Of a stretch of DNA of 64,000 nt, positions 26,770 to 36,286 are shown piece after piece. The position numbers and the translations under genes were made by a program. Source of the DNA: Arthrobacter sp. B6 (lineage in GTDB: Bacteria; Actinomycetota; Actinomycetes; Actinomycetales; Micrococcaceae); NCBI RefSeq assembly GCF_001663775.1, contig NZ_KV467168.1, positions 3,028,780 through 3,092,779 on the forward strand, read 5' to 3'. Within the stretch, counting starts at the first letter, position 1. The number at the start of each line of letters is the position of its first letter. The notes beneath the pieces are model-generated. The model was not told the DNA's origin and did no database searches. It saw only the letters and a list, made by a program, of their open reading frames with translations.

Positions 26770-27544
26770 GAGTGCTTCACCGCCGCGGTTGGAGTATCAA
26801 TGCCTTTGCTTCCGTCCCCTTGGCCGGGGGCAAGGGTGTTGTGTCCACGGCCTCTGGCTGTATATGAAATCATCAGGCTCCCCCTGATTTCAACCCAACT
26901 TCCAGTTCCGCAAGACGGTCCTAGCCGATCGGTCGACGTAACGGTACACCGTAGCAAACTACATCGCTTCGTCTCGCCGTCTTTGGCTTTGCGATCGGCT
27001 GGAGCTATTGGTTCAACTGTGCAATCACACTAGCCGCGAAATTGGTGGCAGCCGGAATCATCCTGGGCTTTCGGTTCCCAGATGTTCAGCGGTGGGTTTG
27101 GGCCAGGGCCTTTCTTTCGCGATTGTTAGGCAAGGCGCAGCGTAGATCTGGTTGCTCAATCTGTCCGGCCTCGGTGCCTTGACTGTCGGAAACGCCGATT
27201 ATGGATCTTTCGTCAGCCTTTGGGAAGCGTCCAAGCGGCACACCTTTCCTTGAGGAGTGCGGCTACACGGTTGTATACGTCGGATCGACAACTCACTGCC
27301 CTTGTGCCTGAGGGCTGGGAGCTCCAGCGCATCCGGACCGAGAAAGTGGGGGAATGCGGAAACGCCGCGAGCACCATAGGACATGCAACCGCTGCAGCAG
27401 CTAATCCGGTCCCTTCCCCGTTTGGGGCAGCCGCACCTACGTTCGGAGGTACCCGGGGCGCACAGGCACCATGAAAGGGGCTTGGCGGGATGACAAAAGC
27501 CCGGGATCTGTCCTCCTTCGCTGTCGTTCAGCTAGTCTTTTGCG
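26770..27544. other. Gene-free region
   Basis: About 770 nt without a supported gene. An 84-codon frame at 27220-27474 has no recognisable domain and a composition like random G+C-rich sequence. I see no hairpin or repeat. The pbpA promoter should lie near its left end. Confidence 0.4.
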
Positions 27545-27751
27545 ATGGCTGACATGGAATTCAAGAAGCGCTTGGATCAGGTCGAGGAGCTGTACAACGA
27601 GCTCTACGAGTTGCGGCAGCGCGGTGATGATGCCGGCAAAGAAGAAATCGTGTTGGCAGAGATGCGTCTGGATAACGCTTGGCGGGAGCTGTACGCGTTC
27701 ATGGAGCTACCGCTGGCACCAGATGCCCAGACAGGCGACGGTACCGAGTAA
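27545..27751 (+). CDS. Small acidic helical protein
   Basis: 68 residues, rich in Glu/Leu with heptad-like spacing (FKKRLDQVEELYNELYELRQ), so a short coiled coil is likely. No Shine-Dalgarno is visible, but TAGTCT (27533-27538) ends 6 nt before the ATG, as expected for a leaderless message. Function is unknown. Confidence 0.7.
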   Translation: MADMEFKKRLDQVEELYNELYELRQRGDDAGKEEIVLAEMRLDNAWRELYAFMELPLAPDAQTGDGTE

Positions 27752-27833
27752 GTAAGAACTGCTGCTTGGCCTAACGGCCGAGCCGGCGGGGAGTGTTATC
27801 CCCGGCTTGCGTGGCGCAGGTACTGGTCACTGA

Positions 27834-30671
27834 TCAGACTTCGAGTCGAAGCCGGTCTTTGGCTTGGGTGGCGTGTCCCTTGACGCTTCCGCCCGCGCTG
27901 GAGACCGGCTTCACCCGCCGGAGCGCGGCGAGAATGGCCCGCCCCACCACAGCGATTCCGATGACCGTGGTGATGCCGCGCAGGGTGTCCCAGCCCGCCG
28001 TCGACGTCACCAGCGAGTAAAGCAGGAAGCTGCTGAGGTTGGTGCCCAGCGGCGCGCCGGGAACGTAGGAGATGCCGGTGCCGGCTCCCACCGCAAAGGG
28101 CCAGAACCACAGATTGGTCAGCAGGCCGAACACGTAGGATGCCAGGACGCCGTAGCCGCACAGCATCCACAGTTCGGCTTTCCCGCGCACGCGCCGGGGG
28201 AGCAGGCCGGCGCCGGCGCCCACCCACGCACAGGCAAAGATCTGGAACGGTGTCCAGGGCCCGATCCCACCCCACAAGGCGCTCGAGAGGGCGATGGTGG
28301 CGGCGCCGAGAAGCATGCCGAAACGGGCACCGAAGGCCCGGCCGGCCAGGATCAGCAGGATAAAGACTGCCTCCACGCCTCCAACGCCGGTGCTGGCCAC
28401 CCGCACCGCCGTACCTACGGCGGCCAGGACACCGAGCAACGCCACCGTGTGTGCGGAGCTGACCGAGCCGTCGATGGCCACAACGACGGCGACGACGGCG
28501 AGCGGCGCAATGGCCAGCGCCGCGTACGGGAGGGCCGCGGCGGCATCCTCCGGGAGGGCTGCGGCGAGCAGCGGCCAGCAGAATGCACCCAGCGCCAGCA
28601 GGTTTGCAGCCGCGAGAACTGCGAGCTCGACGCCCCGCGGCATCCGGATGCGGCGCTGTCTTTCCGCTCCCGGGGAGTCTGCCGGTTCGTCGATGACCCT
28701 TGGTATTGGTCCGGCACCTGCCTGCCGGGGCGACGGAGGGACAGGTTCAGGTGCATTGGCCGGCACGGAAGAGGGCACGACGCCGTCACGCATCGGAAGG
28801 ATCCGGGCGCCGAGGCCGTGCGCAAAATCGAGGTCGTGCGTGGCGATCAGGACCGCCGCACCTGAGTCCGCTGCAGCCCGCAGCGCCGCCGCAACTGCCG
28901 TCCGCGCCGCAGGATCGAGTCCGCGGGTGGGCTCATCGATCAGGAGTACCGAGGGGCTGTCCATGGTCTGCAGCGCGATGGCAAGGATCCTGCGCTCACC
29001 GGCGGAGAGGTCCCGGGGATGCTCGTGTCCAATGGGAATCCCGACGTCTCCCCGCAGACGGGCAAGGTGTGACGCCGCGGCGCCAGGCGTGGGCCGTGCG
29101 CCGTTTTTTCGGCGCGAAAGGCGCCGCTCGGCCGCGCGGAGCTCTGCCGCGACAGTATCCCTGGTGAAGAGGTCGTCCGAGGCGTCCGGCACCAGGGCGA
29201 CGCGATCGCCGTCGGCCGTCCCTTCACCCACCGTTCCTTCACCAAGGGCGAGGGCCACCAGGAGGGATGACTTCCCGGCCCCGTTCGGCCCCACCAGGGC
29301 CACCACTTCACAGCGGTGCAGGGTCAGGGATGCGTCGCGCACCAGCGGTTTGCCCTTGCGGTGCACGGAGAGCTTGGCCGCCGTCAGCACGGGCGCGTGC
29401 TCCGCCGGCTGAGCCGGCGTCGGACTGGCCTCAAGGGGGTGGGAAGGCGCGGCTGGCGTGGCACCCGGGACCAGGGTGCCGTCGTCGAGGGTCCACCACG
29501 AGTCGGCAACCGGTACGAGCGGCTGCGCCCGGTGCTCCGCCACGATCACGCAGACACCGGCGTCGCGGGCGAGGGCGTTAAGCACGGCGATGACGTGTCC
29601 GCGTGCTGCGGTGTCAAGATCAGCCAGGGGCTCATCAACCAGGAGCAGGGCCGGACGATCCACCACCGCGGCGGCGATGGCTACGAGCGTTGCCTCACCC
29701 GCCGAGAGGGTGCTGACATTCCGGTCCAGCAGCGCGGACACTCCGATGCGCTCCGCAACCTCCAGCACCCGGGCCTTGGCGGTCCCGGATGCCATGCCGC
29801 GCAGTTCCAGTGCGAGGCCGATTTCGTCCCGGACCCGGGTGGTGGCGAATGCGGCGCGGGGATTCTGCAGTACGACGCCGATGTGGCGGGCGGTATCGCG
29901 CGGAGGCGTGGCGGCACGGTCGGTTCCGGCGACGCGCACGGTGCCGGAGATTTCTCCGCCATCAACGTGTGAAAGGAGGCCGGCGATACCCCGCAGGATG
30001 GTGGACTTGCCGGAACCTGTCGGCCCGGTAATGACCGCAATCGACCCGCTCGACGGCGTGAACCCTGCGACGCGCACCTGCGCGTCACCAATGCGGAACT
30101 GTGCGTCCCGGATAAGGACCGGTGCTTCTGTTTCAACACCGCGGCCGGGTTGGTGTGCTGCCCGGCTCCCGAAGCCGCGCAACTCCAGGGCCGCGGCAAC
30201 CCGGACCGCGTGCTCGAGTGTGCGCTCAAGCACGGGCACCAGGGCGCGTGCTCCGAAGCGTTCGCCCCGCAGCCGGAAGGCCAGGCGTACGGAGGTGACG
30301 GCGTCGGCGAGCGCCGGGAGTGCCGCCCAAGCAACCACAAGCGTCCGGGCAAGGCCCTGCATGGGGCCGCGGCGGGCCAGGTGCACGAAGCCGCGGGCCA
30401 CGTCCACCAGGGAGTTGAGGATGCCGAAACCGAGGAGCACCCCGGCAATGGGCAGGGCGGACAGGACCGCCTGCCAAAGGCCAGGCCCGGTTACCGGACC
30501 GAGGAGGACCACATGCGCGTACGGGGCAGCCAGCCGAACCGCCGGCAGGTCGAGCAGCACCGGTGCACCAATGCCCGCCCCGTTGAAAAGGACGCGGTAG
30601 ATGACCCGCGCCGCGATGAAGACGACGGCGAGTGCCGCCCCTGCACGTAGCGGCGCGGGTCGAAAGGTCAT
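27834..30671 (-). CDS. Single-chain ECF-type transporter (T-A-A-S fusion)
   Basis: 945 residues joining all parts of an energy-coupling-factor importer. Residues 1-180 are an EcfT/CbiQ-like membrane domain ending in ALELRGFGSR. ATPase 1 has Walker A GPTGSGKS at 216-223, LSAGE at 322-326 and VDEP near 345. ATPase 2 has GPNGAGKS at 461-468, LSAGE at 555-559 and IDEPTRGLD near 578. A C-terminal membrane domain (~670-930, about six spans) is like an EcfS component. The start overlaps the upstream lipoprotein stop (ATGA). The substrate is not visible; vitamins or cobalamin-like compounds are typical of the class. Confidence 0.85.
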   Translation of the reverse strand: MTFRPAPLRAGAALAVVFIAARVIYRVLFNGAGIGAPVLLDLPAVRLAAPYAHVVLLGPVTGPGLWQAVLSALPIAGVLLGFGILNSLVDVARGFVHLARRGPMQGLARTLVVAWAALPALADAVTSVRLAFRLRGERFGARALVPVLERTLEHAVRVAAALELRGFGSRAAHQPGRGVETEAPVLIRDAQFRIGDAQVRVAGFTPSSGSIAVITGPTGSGKSTILRGIAGLLSHVDGGEISGTVRVAGTDRAATPPRDTARHIGVVLQNPRAAFATTRVRDEIGLALELRGMASGTAKARVLEVAERIGVSALLDRNVSTLSAGEATLVAIAAAVVDRPALLLVDEPLADLDTAARGHVIAVLNALARDAGVCVIVAEHRAQPLVPVADSWWTLDDGTLVPGATPAAPSHPLEASPTPAQPAEHAPVLTAAKLSVHRKGKPLVRDASLTLHRCEVVALVGPNGAGKSSLLVALALGEGTVGEGTADGDRVALVPDASDDLFTRDTVAAELRAAERRLSRRKNGARPTPGAAASHLARLRGDVGIPIGHEHPRDLSAGERRILAIALQTMDSPSVLLIDEPTRGLDPAARTAVAAALRAAADSGAAVLIATHDLDFAHGLGARILPMRDGVVPSSVPANAPEPVPPSPRQAGAGPIPRVIDEPADSPGAERQRRIRMPRGVELAVLAAANLLALGAFCWPLLAAALPEDAAAALPYAALAIAPLAVVAVVVAIDGSVSSAHTVALLGVLAAVGTAVRVASTGVGGVEAVFILLILAGRAFGARFGMLLGAATIALSSALWGGIGPWTPFQIFACAWVGAGAGLLPRRVRGKAELWMLCGYGVLASYVFGLLTNLWFWPFAVGAGTGISYVPGAPLGTNLSSFLLYSLVTSTAGWDTLRGITTVIGIAVVGRAILAALRRVKPVSSAGGSVKGHATQAKDRLRLEV

Positions 30672-31222
30672 GCCTTCGGGGCGGCCGGTTCGCCGTCGAC
30701 CGTGTAGAGCAGTTCCAGGCTCTCACCGGGGCTGACCTGCAGGGTGGCGAGGCCTTCCTGGGCGTAGGCCCAGTCACCGGTGGCGGGCTTGACCCAGAGG
30801 GACCAGTAGGCGAATGCAGCGGGCATGCCGCTGCATTCTTCCTTGTACGTGCCGCCCTTGTGGACGATCTCGAAGTCCGCGGCGGGTACACCGTTGACAC
30901 GGCACACCAGTTCGTTGGGATATTGGGTAGTGCCGACGGTTTTTACCTCTGCCTCTTCGAGCACCTTGGAAGCGGGAGTCTTCGCGTCCACAGGCACACA
31001 GACGGACTTGTCAGCGGCATCCTGCTTCAGGGCGCCCGAGTCGACGATGACCTTCACACCGGCGCAGGGCCCGGCGGCGGCGCTGGATGAAGCCGTTGCG
31101 GTGGAATCCGGTGCGGAGGCAGTTGGCTGGGTGGCGGCCGGCGTGGAACAGGCGGCGAGGGTAAACAGGAGACCGGCGGCGAGGGACCTCGCGGCGGCGG
31201 TACGAATGGTAGTCAAAGTCAC
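30668..31222 (-). CDS. DUF4430-like lipoprotein, probable partner of the ECF transporter
   Basis: 184 residues with a lipoprotein signal ending LAACS, a Ser/Thr/Ala-rich linker, and a C-terminal domain resembling DUF4430, which is related to the transcobalamin C-terminal fold (FAYWSLWVKPATGDWAYA, GESLELLYT). It is anchored outside the membrane and coupled to the transporter gene, so it likely captures the substrate. TACCCT lies 6 nt before the GTG start and there is no ribosome binding site, suggesting a leaderless transcript. Confidence 0.8.
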   Translation of the reverse strand: MTLTTIRTAAARSLAAGLLFTLAACSTPAATQPTASAPDSTATASSSAAAGPCAGVKVIVDSGALKQDAADKSVCVPVDAKTPASKVLEEAEVKTVGTTQYPNELVCRVNGVPAADFEIVHKGGTYKEECSGMPAAFAYWSLWVKPATGDWAYAQEGLATLQVSPGESLELLYTVDGEPAAPKA

Positions 31223-31302
31223 CTGTCAAGGGTAGATCGTTGCTGGTCAGGATCCGGATGCCGTCGCGTTGTGTGACGTTAGGCTTCCATTAGGGTGTGG
31301 GT

Positions 31303-32094
31303 ATGGAGTGCCGGATCAACGAAGTCCTGGTCCATTACGTCGAGCATGGCGCCGGTGTGCCGCTGGTGGCGTTACACGGCGCCGGTGTTGATCACCGCGA
31401 GATCGAGGCGGCGATTGAGGCCATCGTTCCCGACACGGGATACCGGCGGATCTATCCGGATCTGCCGGGGATGGGCCTCTCGACGGCGGACGGCCTGACC
31501 TGCAACAACGATGTGGTGACGCTGCTCGGCGATTTCATCGATCATCTCGGCACGGGACCGGTGATGCTGCTCGGGCACTCTTACGGCGCCTACCTGGCTC
31601 GTGGGGTGGCCGCACAGCGACCGGACACCGTGCTCGGTCTGGCGTTGTTGTGCCCCGTCGCCGAGCGGTCGCGAAGTGTGCCCGGCCACGACGTGGTTCA
31701 CCAGGACGCCGACGCGTACGACGAACTTGAACCTGGGCAACGGGAGGGGTTCGAGGAGTACTTTGTGTTGCGCACACGGGCCACGGCCCGCCGGTACCGC
31801 GACCGCGTTGCGCCGAGTACGGCGCTTGTGGACGAGGCTGCGCTGGGGCGCATCTTTGCCGGGTGGACCGTCGACGTCGGGACGACCGCGTTCTCTGCGC
31901 CGACCCTGGTGGTGGCGGGACGGCGCGATTCGGTCGTCGGGTATGCCGACGCGGCCGAATTGCTCGAGCGCTACCCGCACGCCACCCTGGCTGTCATCGA
32001 GGACGCCGGCCATGCGCTCATGCACGAGCGCCCCGAACTGCTCGCCACGTTGTTGGGCGACTGGCTCGATCGAGCTCGAGCAGAAGACTCGTGA
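31303..32094 (+). CDS. Alpha/beta hydrolase
   Basis: 263 residues. It shows the nucleophile elbow GHSYGAY, the acid in AGRRDSVVGY and the histidine in DAGHALMHE, with a lid region between. It is a probable cytoplasmic hydrolase of the proline-iminopeptidase/haloperoxidase-like group; the substrate is unknown. The ATG at 31303 is preferred over GTG 31297 because the AGGGTG box then has normal spacing. Confidence 0.88.
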   Translation: MECRINEVLVHYVEHGAGVPLVALHGAGVDHREIEAAIEAIVPDTGYRRIYPDLPGMGLSTADGLTCNNDVVTLLGDFIDHLGTGPVMLLGHSYGAYLARGVAAQRPDTVLGLALLCPVAERSRSVPGHDVVHQDADAYDELEPGQREGFEEYFVLRTRATARRYRDRVAPSTALVDEAALGRIFAGWTVDVGTTAFSAPTLVVAGRRDSVVGYADAAELLERYPHATLAVIEDAGHALMHERPELLATLLGDWLDRARAEDS

Positions 32095-32131
32095 CCGACC
32101 GGGCTGCAATTCAAGAACCCAAGGAACCTCT

Positions 32132-32254
32132 ATGGAGGGAACCACGGTTGGGGCGGGCCTGATGGCCTTGCTGTCTCGATTGAGGAACCGCAACGGGACA
32201 GATTCGCCGCAGGGTGGGTTTGGCCCGCGCGATCCTGGAACAGGACATGCTTGA
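32132..32254 (+). CDS. Possible 40-residue protein
   Basis: AAGGAA stands ~7 nt before an ATG that opens a 40-codon frame (MEGTTVGAGLMALLSRLRNR...). Its basic amphipathic N-terminal half could form a helix. No family is recognised and no conservation evidence is available here. Confidence 0.3.
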   Translation: MEGTTVGAGLMALLSRLRNRNGTDSPQGGFGPRDPGTGHA

Positions 32255-32319
32255 GCCTCGTTGACCGAGTGGGTCCGCAAGGGCAAGCTGTGAGGACATG
32301 AATAACGAGGGGGGCCGTG

Positions 32320-32886
32320 ATGAAGTACCCGCGCACTCTGACCGCCGTTGCGGTGTTGCTCGGGTTGGCACTTTCCGGCTGTCAAGCCGCAGGCGGGTCG
32401 CTCACGGTGGAAGCGCCCGCCGCGGTGCCCACTTCGTCGTCGTCCGGGTTCGAGGCCATCATCCAGGCTGCAGTGGAGGATCGCAACGGCACCGTTCTCG
32501 ACACTGTCCCGGCTCCGCGCCTCGCCGAGGGGCAGGCGACGGCGGCCTACCGGGCCAAGCGCGTACAGGACATCCCGGTAGTGACCCGGTCGAAGGCGGG
32601 ATTCAGGTCATCTGGTTTCTGGTATACGTCCTTTTCTACGACGGTGACGGTGGAGTCCATCGATGTGACCGGGTCGGAGGCAATCATCCATTTCAAGGAA
32701 TTGACCGAGGAACACCTCGCCTCGACAGCGAATGGCCCGAGCAACGTCCCGTCGGGCTACTCGTTACCGCAGACCGCGACGTTCCGGGCTTCCACGGATG
32801 GCTGGCAGCTAGACAGCATCTCCCCTTCCGTGCACGGGTTCGGCTTGCCGATGTCCATTGTCGAGGACGGACGACGGCGGCCGTAA
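32320..32886 (+). CDS. Hypothetical lipoprotein
   Basis: 188 residues. The signal peptide ends in lipobox LSGC, then a Ser-rich linker and a domain with beta-strand character (SFSTTVTVESIDVTGSEAIIHF, ATFRASTDGWQLDSI), as in NTF2-like or Mce-accessory lipoproteins. ATG 32320 is chosen because GAGGGGGG lies 5 nt upstream; a GTG codon directly precedes it. Function is unknown. Confidence 0.72.
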   Translation: MKYPRTLTAVAVLLGLALSGCQAAGGSLTVEAPAAVPTSSSSGFEAIIQAAVEDRNGTVLDTVPAPRLAEGQATAAYRAKRVQDIPVVTRSKAGFRSSGFWYTSFSTTVTVESIDVTGSEAIIHFKELTEEHLASTANGPSNVPSGYSLPQTATFRASTDGWQLDSISPSVHGFGLPMSIVEDGRRRP

Positions 32887-32985
32887 CGGGGGTCGATCAC
32901 CGCCCCCTTGGTGCCCGCTGGCCGCACCCTAAAAGGTTCAGGAGGCTCAGGAGCAGCTGAGAACGCGGGCTGCAACCGGTGGCAT

Positions 32986-33186
32986 TCAGGTATCCCACAG
33001 ATAGGGGTTAACGTGGTGCCCGCCACGGCGGCCGTGCTCGTACCCTTGCTGCCAAGCCTTCCCCACGGCGGACACAAGTTCGGCCAGCAGCGGATAGTAG
33101 GGGTGGTCCGGGCCGATGTAGATCATTTCTTCGGCGGCCTTGTCCACCGCCGCCCGCACCTGGTTTTCGGCTGCAGGACCGATCAT
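32986..33186 (-). CDS. Small hypothetical protein (66 aa)
   Basis: An AGGAGG box lies 5 nt before the ATG at 33186. The product is 66 residues, helical, with IGPDHPYYPLLAELV and ends HGRRGGHHVNPYLWDT. No family is recognised. The longer upstream extension of the frame is not supported by any ribosome binding site. Confidence 0.7.
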   Translation of the reverse strand: MIGPAAENQVRAAVDKAAEEMIYIGPDHPYYPLLAELVSAVGKAWQQGYEHGRRGGHHVNPYLWDT

Positions 33187-33426
33187 GTGCCCTCCTGTTT
33201 GCAACTCCGACGGCTCGCCTCGAATGTACTCGGGGCATTTGGAGGAGTCCATAGCCGCGACGGTTTGAGGCCTGCAGTCCGTTCGTCGGACCCCTTCGCG
33301 GACCGGTCTCACGGGACCCGGGACCCTATGCGGAAAGGTACGGCGCGACCAATGATGGCGATGCCCGATACCGCATTTGAACCGCATATGTCCCGTGGAG
33401 CGTTCCCTCTCCGGCAGGGCAGGAAG

Positions 33427-34119
33427 TTACCGGACAATCTTGACGTCCTCGCCCCGGAGGCTGGCCCGAAACCCATCGTTCTGGACGGCGACGTCCTGGA
33501 GCACGAGGCCCTCGGGCAGGCCCTCTATGTCGTGCTCGATGGTCACGAGCCTGCGCACGACGGCGGCGGTAGCGTCGGAGAGGAAGTCCGGCCCACCAAA
33601 GTCGATGGAACGTGGCTCGACAACGATCCTGCCGGCCTCAACCTCGACCGTGCCAGTGGCGATGACGCGCAGTTCGCGGCCGAAGGCCTCGACGGTGCGA
33701 ACCACCGTGGCCTGGCCGCCGTCGGCGGCGCCGACCACGGTCCCGTTACCGAGCTCGTCGGCGACAACCTCGAACGGCACGGTCGCGTCCACGGCGAGTT
33801 GGGCAGCGACCAGCCCGTCCGGCCCCGTGACCACGTCTTGCCCGACGGCCCGGACGTCACGGAGCACCGATCCCGCAGTCACCACCATCCCAGCGTCCAG
33901 CTCCAGGTCGGCGAGCCACAACTCGTCCTCGAGCATTTCGGCGGGAGGCTCTGCGTCCGGCGGGCGCTCGGTGCCCAGCGTCGGCGACGGCGCGGGCCCT
34001 GACTCGTCCCCGCCGGCCGGGTCGCTCACCACCCAGAAGATGATCGCAACTCCGACCACCAGGACGAGGACCATCCCAGTGGCACCGATCAGCCAGTCCT
34101 TCACACGCGTCCACTCCAC
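33427..34119 (-). CDS. DUF2993 (LmeA-like) membrane-anchored protein
   Basis: 230 residues with one N-terminal transmembrane anchor (~residues 10-32), a Pro/Glu-rich linker and a beta-rich extracytoplasmic domain. The C-terminal half (GRIVVEPRSIDFGG, then EGLVLQDVAVQNDGFRASLRG) follows DUF2993, the family of mycobacterial LmeA, which acts in mannan/lipoglycan elongation. The role here is by analogy only. GTG start with no clear ribosome binding site. Confidence 0.8.
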   Translation of the reverse strand: MEWTRVKDWLIGATGMVLVLVVGVAIIFWVVSDPAGGDESGPAPSPTLGTERPPDAEPPAEMLEDELWLADLELDAGMVVTAGSVLRDVRAVGQDVVTGPDGLVAAQLAVDATVPFEVVADELGNGTVVGAADGGQATVVRTVEAFGRELRVIATGTVEVEAGRIVVEPRSIDFGGPDFLSDATAAVVRRLVTIEHDIEGLPEGLVLQDVAVQNDGFRASLRGEDVKIVR

Positions 34120-34289
34120 TAGAACAGTCTGATGGCTCGCCGTCTGCCGCGCGAGACCCTGAAACTGGTCACGCCGCTAGGGTGTGGTGCGTTTCCGGCT
34201 ATGTGCCTCGCAGAACGGCGGAAAAGATCAGATCCAGTGACCGGCCCCGGGCGAAAATGGACCACCGGAGTGACCCGTCCAAGGATCCC

Positions 34290-35402
34290 TTAGCGGGCGG
34301 TAGCGACGAGGTTTTCCACCTTGCGCACTAGAGCTGTCGGGTCTGGAAGTGCGAGCGTTTCCGTTCGTAGAGCTATAACGCGGTTGCGCATCTTAGCGTC
34401 GTCACGCAGGGCCGCTACTTGCTCCCTGATCACGATCGAATCCGCAGTCTGCGAGTCGAGCACATGTCCCACGCCGAGGTGCTGGACACGATCAGCGGTG
34501 AAAGGCTGGTCTGCTCCCATGGGAAAGAGGATCTGCGGGGCCCCACCCAGAACGGACCTCATGAAGAGGCCGCTACCCCCGTGATGCAGAACGACGCTGG
34601 CACGTGGGATGAGGGCTTCAAGATCGACGTACCGCTCCACGCGCACATGCGATGGTTGAGGGCCGAATCGGGCGGGGTCGAGATCGCGTCCAACTGCCAC
34701 TACGCAGGGAGCATCCACTTCGGCGAGTGCGCCGAGAATCCGATCAAATAGATCGCCCGATTCCGTATTGAACTCGGTCCCGAGGGTTGCGACAATCGAC
34801 CCGTTCGGGTCGGGTTTGAGCCCGTGATCAGGCCGCATCCATACTGCGTTAGCTGGGGCGGGAAAGTCTGGAGCTCTCATGGTCGGTGTGAACGGTATAA
34901 CAAATAGGTCGCCCTGGTACTTGATGGGCTCTGACAGTTCAAATTCGAGACGCAATCGCTCGAGCGCATCACCGATGCGATCCGCGCGCACGAGTGATCC
35001 CGATGCAATCACGGATACAACTACGACCGGAACGCCCGCCCTTGCACCTACTGCCATCGCCCCAAAGTCCAGCTCATCGCACACGATCAAATCCGTGCTC
35101 GAAAGCACCGCCTCGACAGCTTCCGCCGACTGGCGCGCAGCATCGCCTGCGAAGTACTCAGCCACAACAGCCACCTCCGCATCCCGATCCACGGGTAGCA
35201 AAGGGGAGATCTCATTGCTGACGCGGGCTCGACGATCCGGGCGAGTTTCCATCCGCCGAAACATTCCCTCAGGAGCCGACCGGGCTCCAGAAGCCCGGCC
35301 GACCAGGGTGAGGTCATGGCCCGCATCGACGAGTGCCCGAAGCAGAGGAAACTGAGGAACGAGATGACCGGCGCCACCAACAAAGGAGCAAAGTATTTTC
35401 AC
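34290..35402 (-). CDS. GT1-family (UGT/MGT-like) glycosyltransferase
   Basis: 370 residues with a GT-B fold. The N-terminal acceptor domain starts MKILCSFVGGAGHLVP; the C-terminal donor-binding domain has the family motif HHGGSGLFMRSVLGGAPQIL with PMGADQPFTADRV. It resembles macrolide/erythromycin-type glycosyltransferases that add sugars to small molecules. Start is GTG. The region is less G+C-rich than its neighbours and lies by a GNAT gene and a recombinase fragment, suggesting acquisition. Confidence 0.88.
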   Translation of the reverse strand: MKILCSFVGGAGHLVPQFPLLRALVDAGHDLTLVGRASGARSAPEGMFRRMETRPDRRARVSNEISPLLPVDRDAEVAVVAEYFAGDAARQSAEAVEAVLSSTDLIVCDELDFGAMAVGARAGVPVVVVSVIASGSLVRADRIGDALERLRLEFELSEPIKYQGDLFVIPFTPTMRAPDFPAPANAVWMRPDHGLKPDPNGSIVATLGTEFNTESGDLFDRILGALAEVDAPCVVAVGRDLDPARFGPQPSHVRVERYVDLEALIPRASVVLHHGGSGLFMRSVLGGAPQILFPMGADQPFTADRVQHLGVGHVLDSQTADSIVIREQVAALRDDAKMRNRVIALRTETLALPDPTALVRKVENLVATAR

Positions 35403-35633
35403 GTTCCCAAGATTAACGCCGCGGCCGTGCGTCCTTTCCAGTACCAGCGCGGGGAGACTCGCACGTCTGGTCGCTAAACCGTAACCCTGCCCGTTACGGC
35501 GGTCGATGACCCACTGTTGGCGCCCGTTAGCCGAACCTTTTACGGGAGTGTTTTTGGCTTGTCCAGGACGGCAGGCGAAATAGCACTTCAGATAGAAGCG
35601 GCGCCTCTAGCTGGTGCTGCATGTAGCCACCCG

Positions 35634-36155
35634 CTAATTGGGCGTTCGGTTTTGCAGGTCCAAGCTGTAATAGACACATGGGCGACCAGAGTCCTCAAAG
35701 AACCCGCCTCCAGTGACCTGCCAACTCGCGGCTTCGTATAACTTGCGTGCCCCAAGATTGTCCTCCAAGACACCGAGGGTTGCCCCTGCAAATCCTTCTC
35801 TGGCAAGTGTCTGCGTGAGGCCGGCGAGCAGGGACCGTCCCAGTCCTTGGGCTTGGTAAGCAGGCTTTACCGCCAGCAATGAAAGGTGAGCTGTCCGGCC
35901 AAGGCCAGGAGCGGTCTTTTCAGCTGCCAACACGAATCCCTGAATGTCCGCGCCGGTTTCCGCGACCTGAAGGATACTTCCCGGGACGCCTAGCTTCGCC
36001 AATGCTCGGTCTTTCATTCGAACATCGTTCGGCGTGCCGTCACGAAGCGCGATGGCGTTCATCCAAAGCTCTGAACACTGCAGGAAATCTGCTTCGGCTC
36101 CTTCACGCAAGGTCCAGGGAAGGAGCGAGTGCTTACGTAAATTTAGATTTTCCAT
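35634..36155 (-). CDS. GNAT N-acetyltransferase
   Basis: 173 residues. The acetyl-CoA binding core LLAVKPAYQAQGLGRSLL matches GNAT motif A (Q/RxxGxG/A), and LGVLEDNLGARKLYEAASW motif B. The ATG at 36155 is chosen for an AAAGGT box; two upstream in-frame ATGs are less supported. The substrate is unknown. Confidence 0.85.
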   Translation of the reverse strand: MENLNLRKHSLLPWTLREGAEADFLQCSELWMNAIALRDGTPNDVRMKDRALAKLGVPGSILQVAETGADIQGFVLAAEKTAPGLGRTAHLSLLAVKPAYQAQGLGRSLLAGLTQTLAREGFAGATLGVLEDNLGARKLYEAASWQVTGGGFFEDSGRPCVYYSLDLQNRTPN

Positions 36156-36286
36156 CCCTACCTTTGTACCCGCCATTGGCCTTTTCGCCTCTACTGGCGC
36201 ACCGTCGTCTACCGCCCTAGCCAATTCCCGCGACGCAGGTCGTGATCCCCAGGACTGCCCGCCCCCTATCCTTCAAGGCGAACGCT

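Noticed and set aside
29458..30600. A 380-codon plus-strand frame over the ECF transporter
   Set aside because: Ser/Arg/Ala-rich shadow of the transporter gene.
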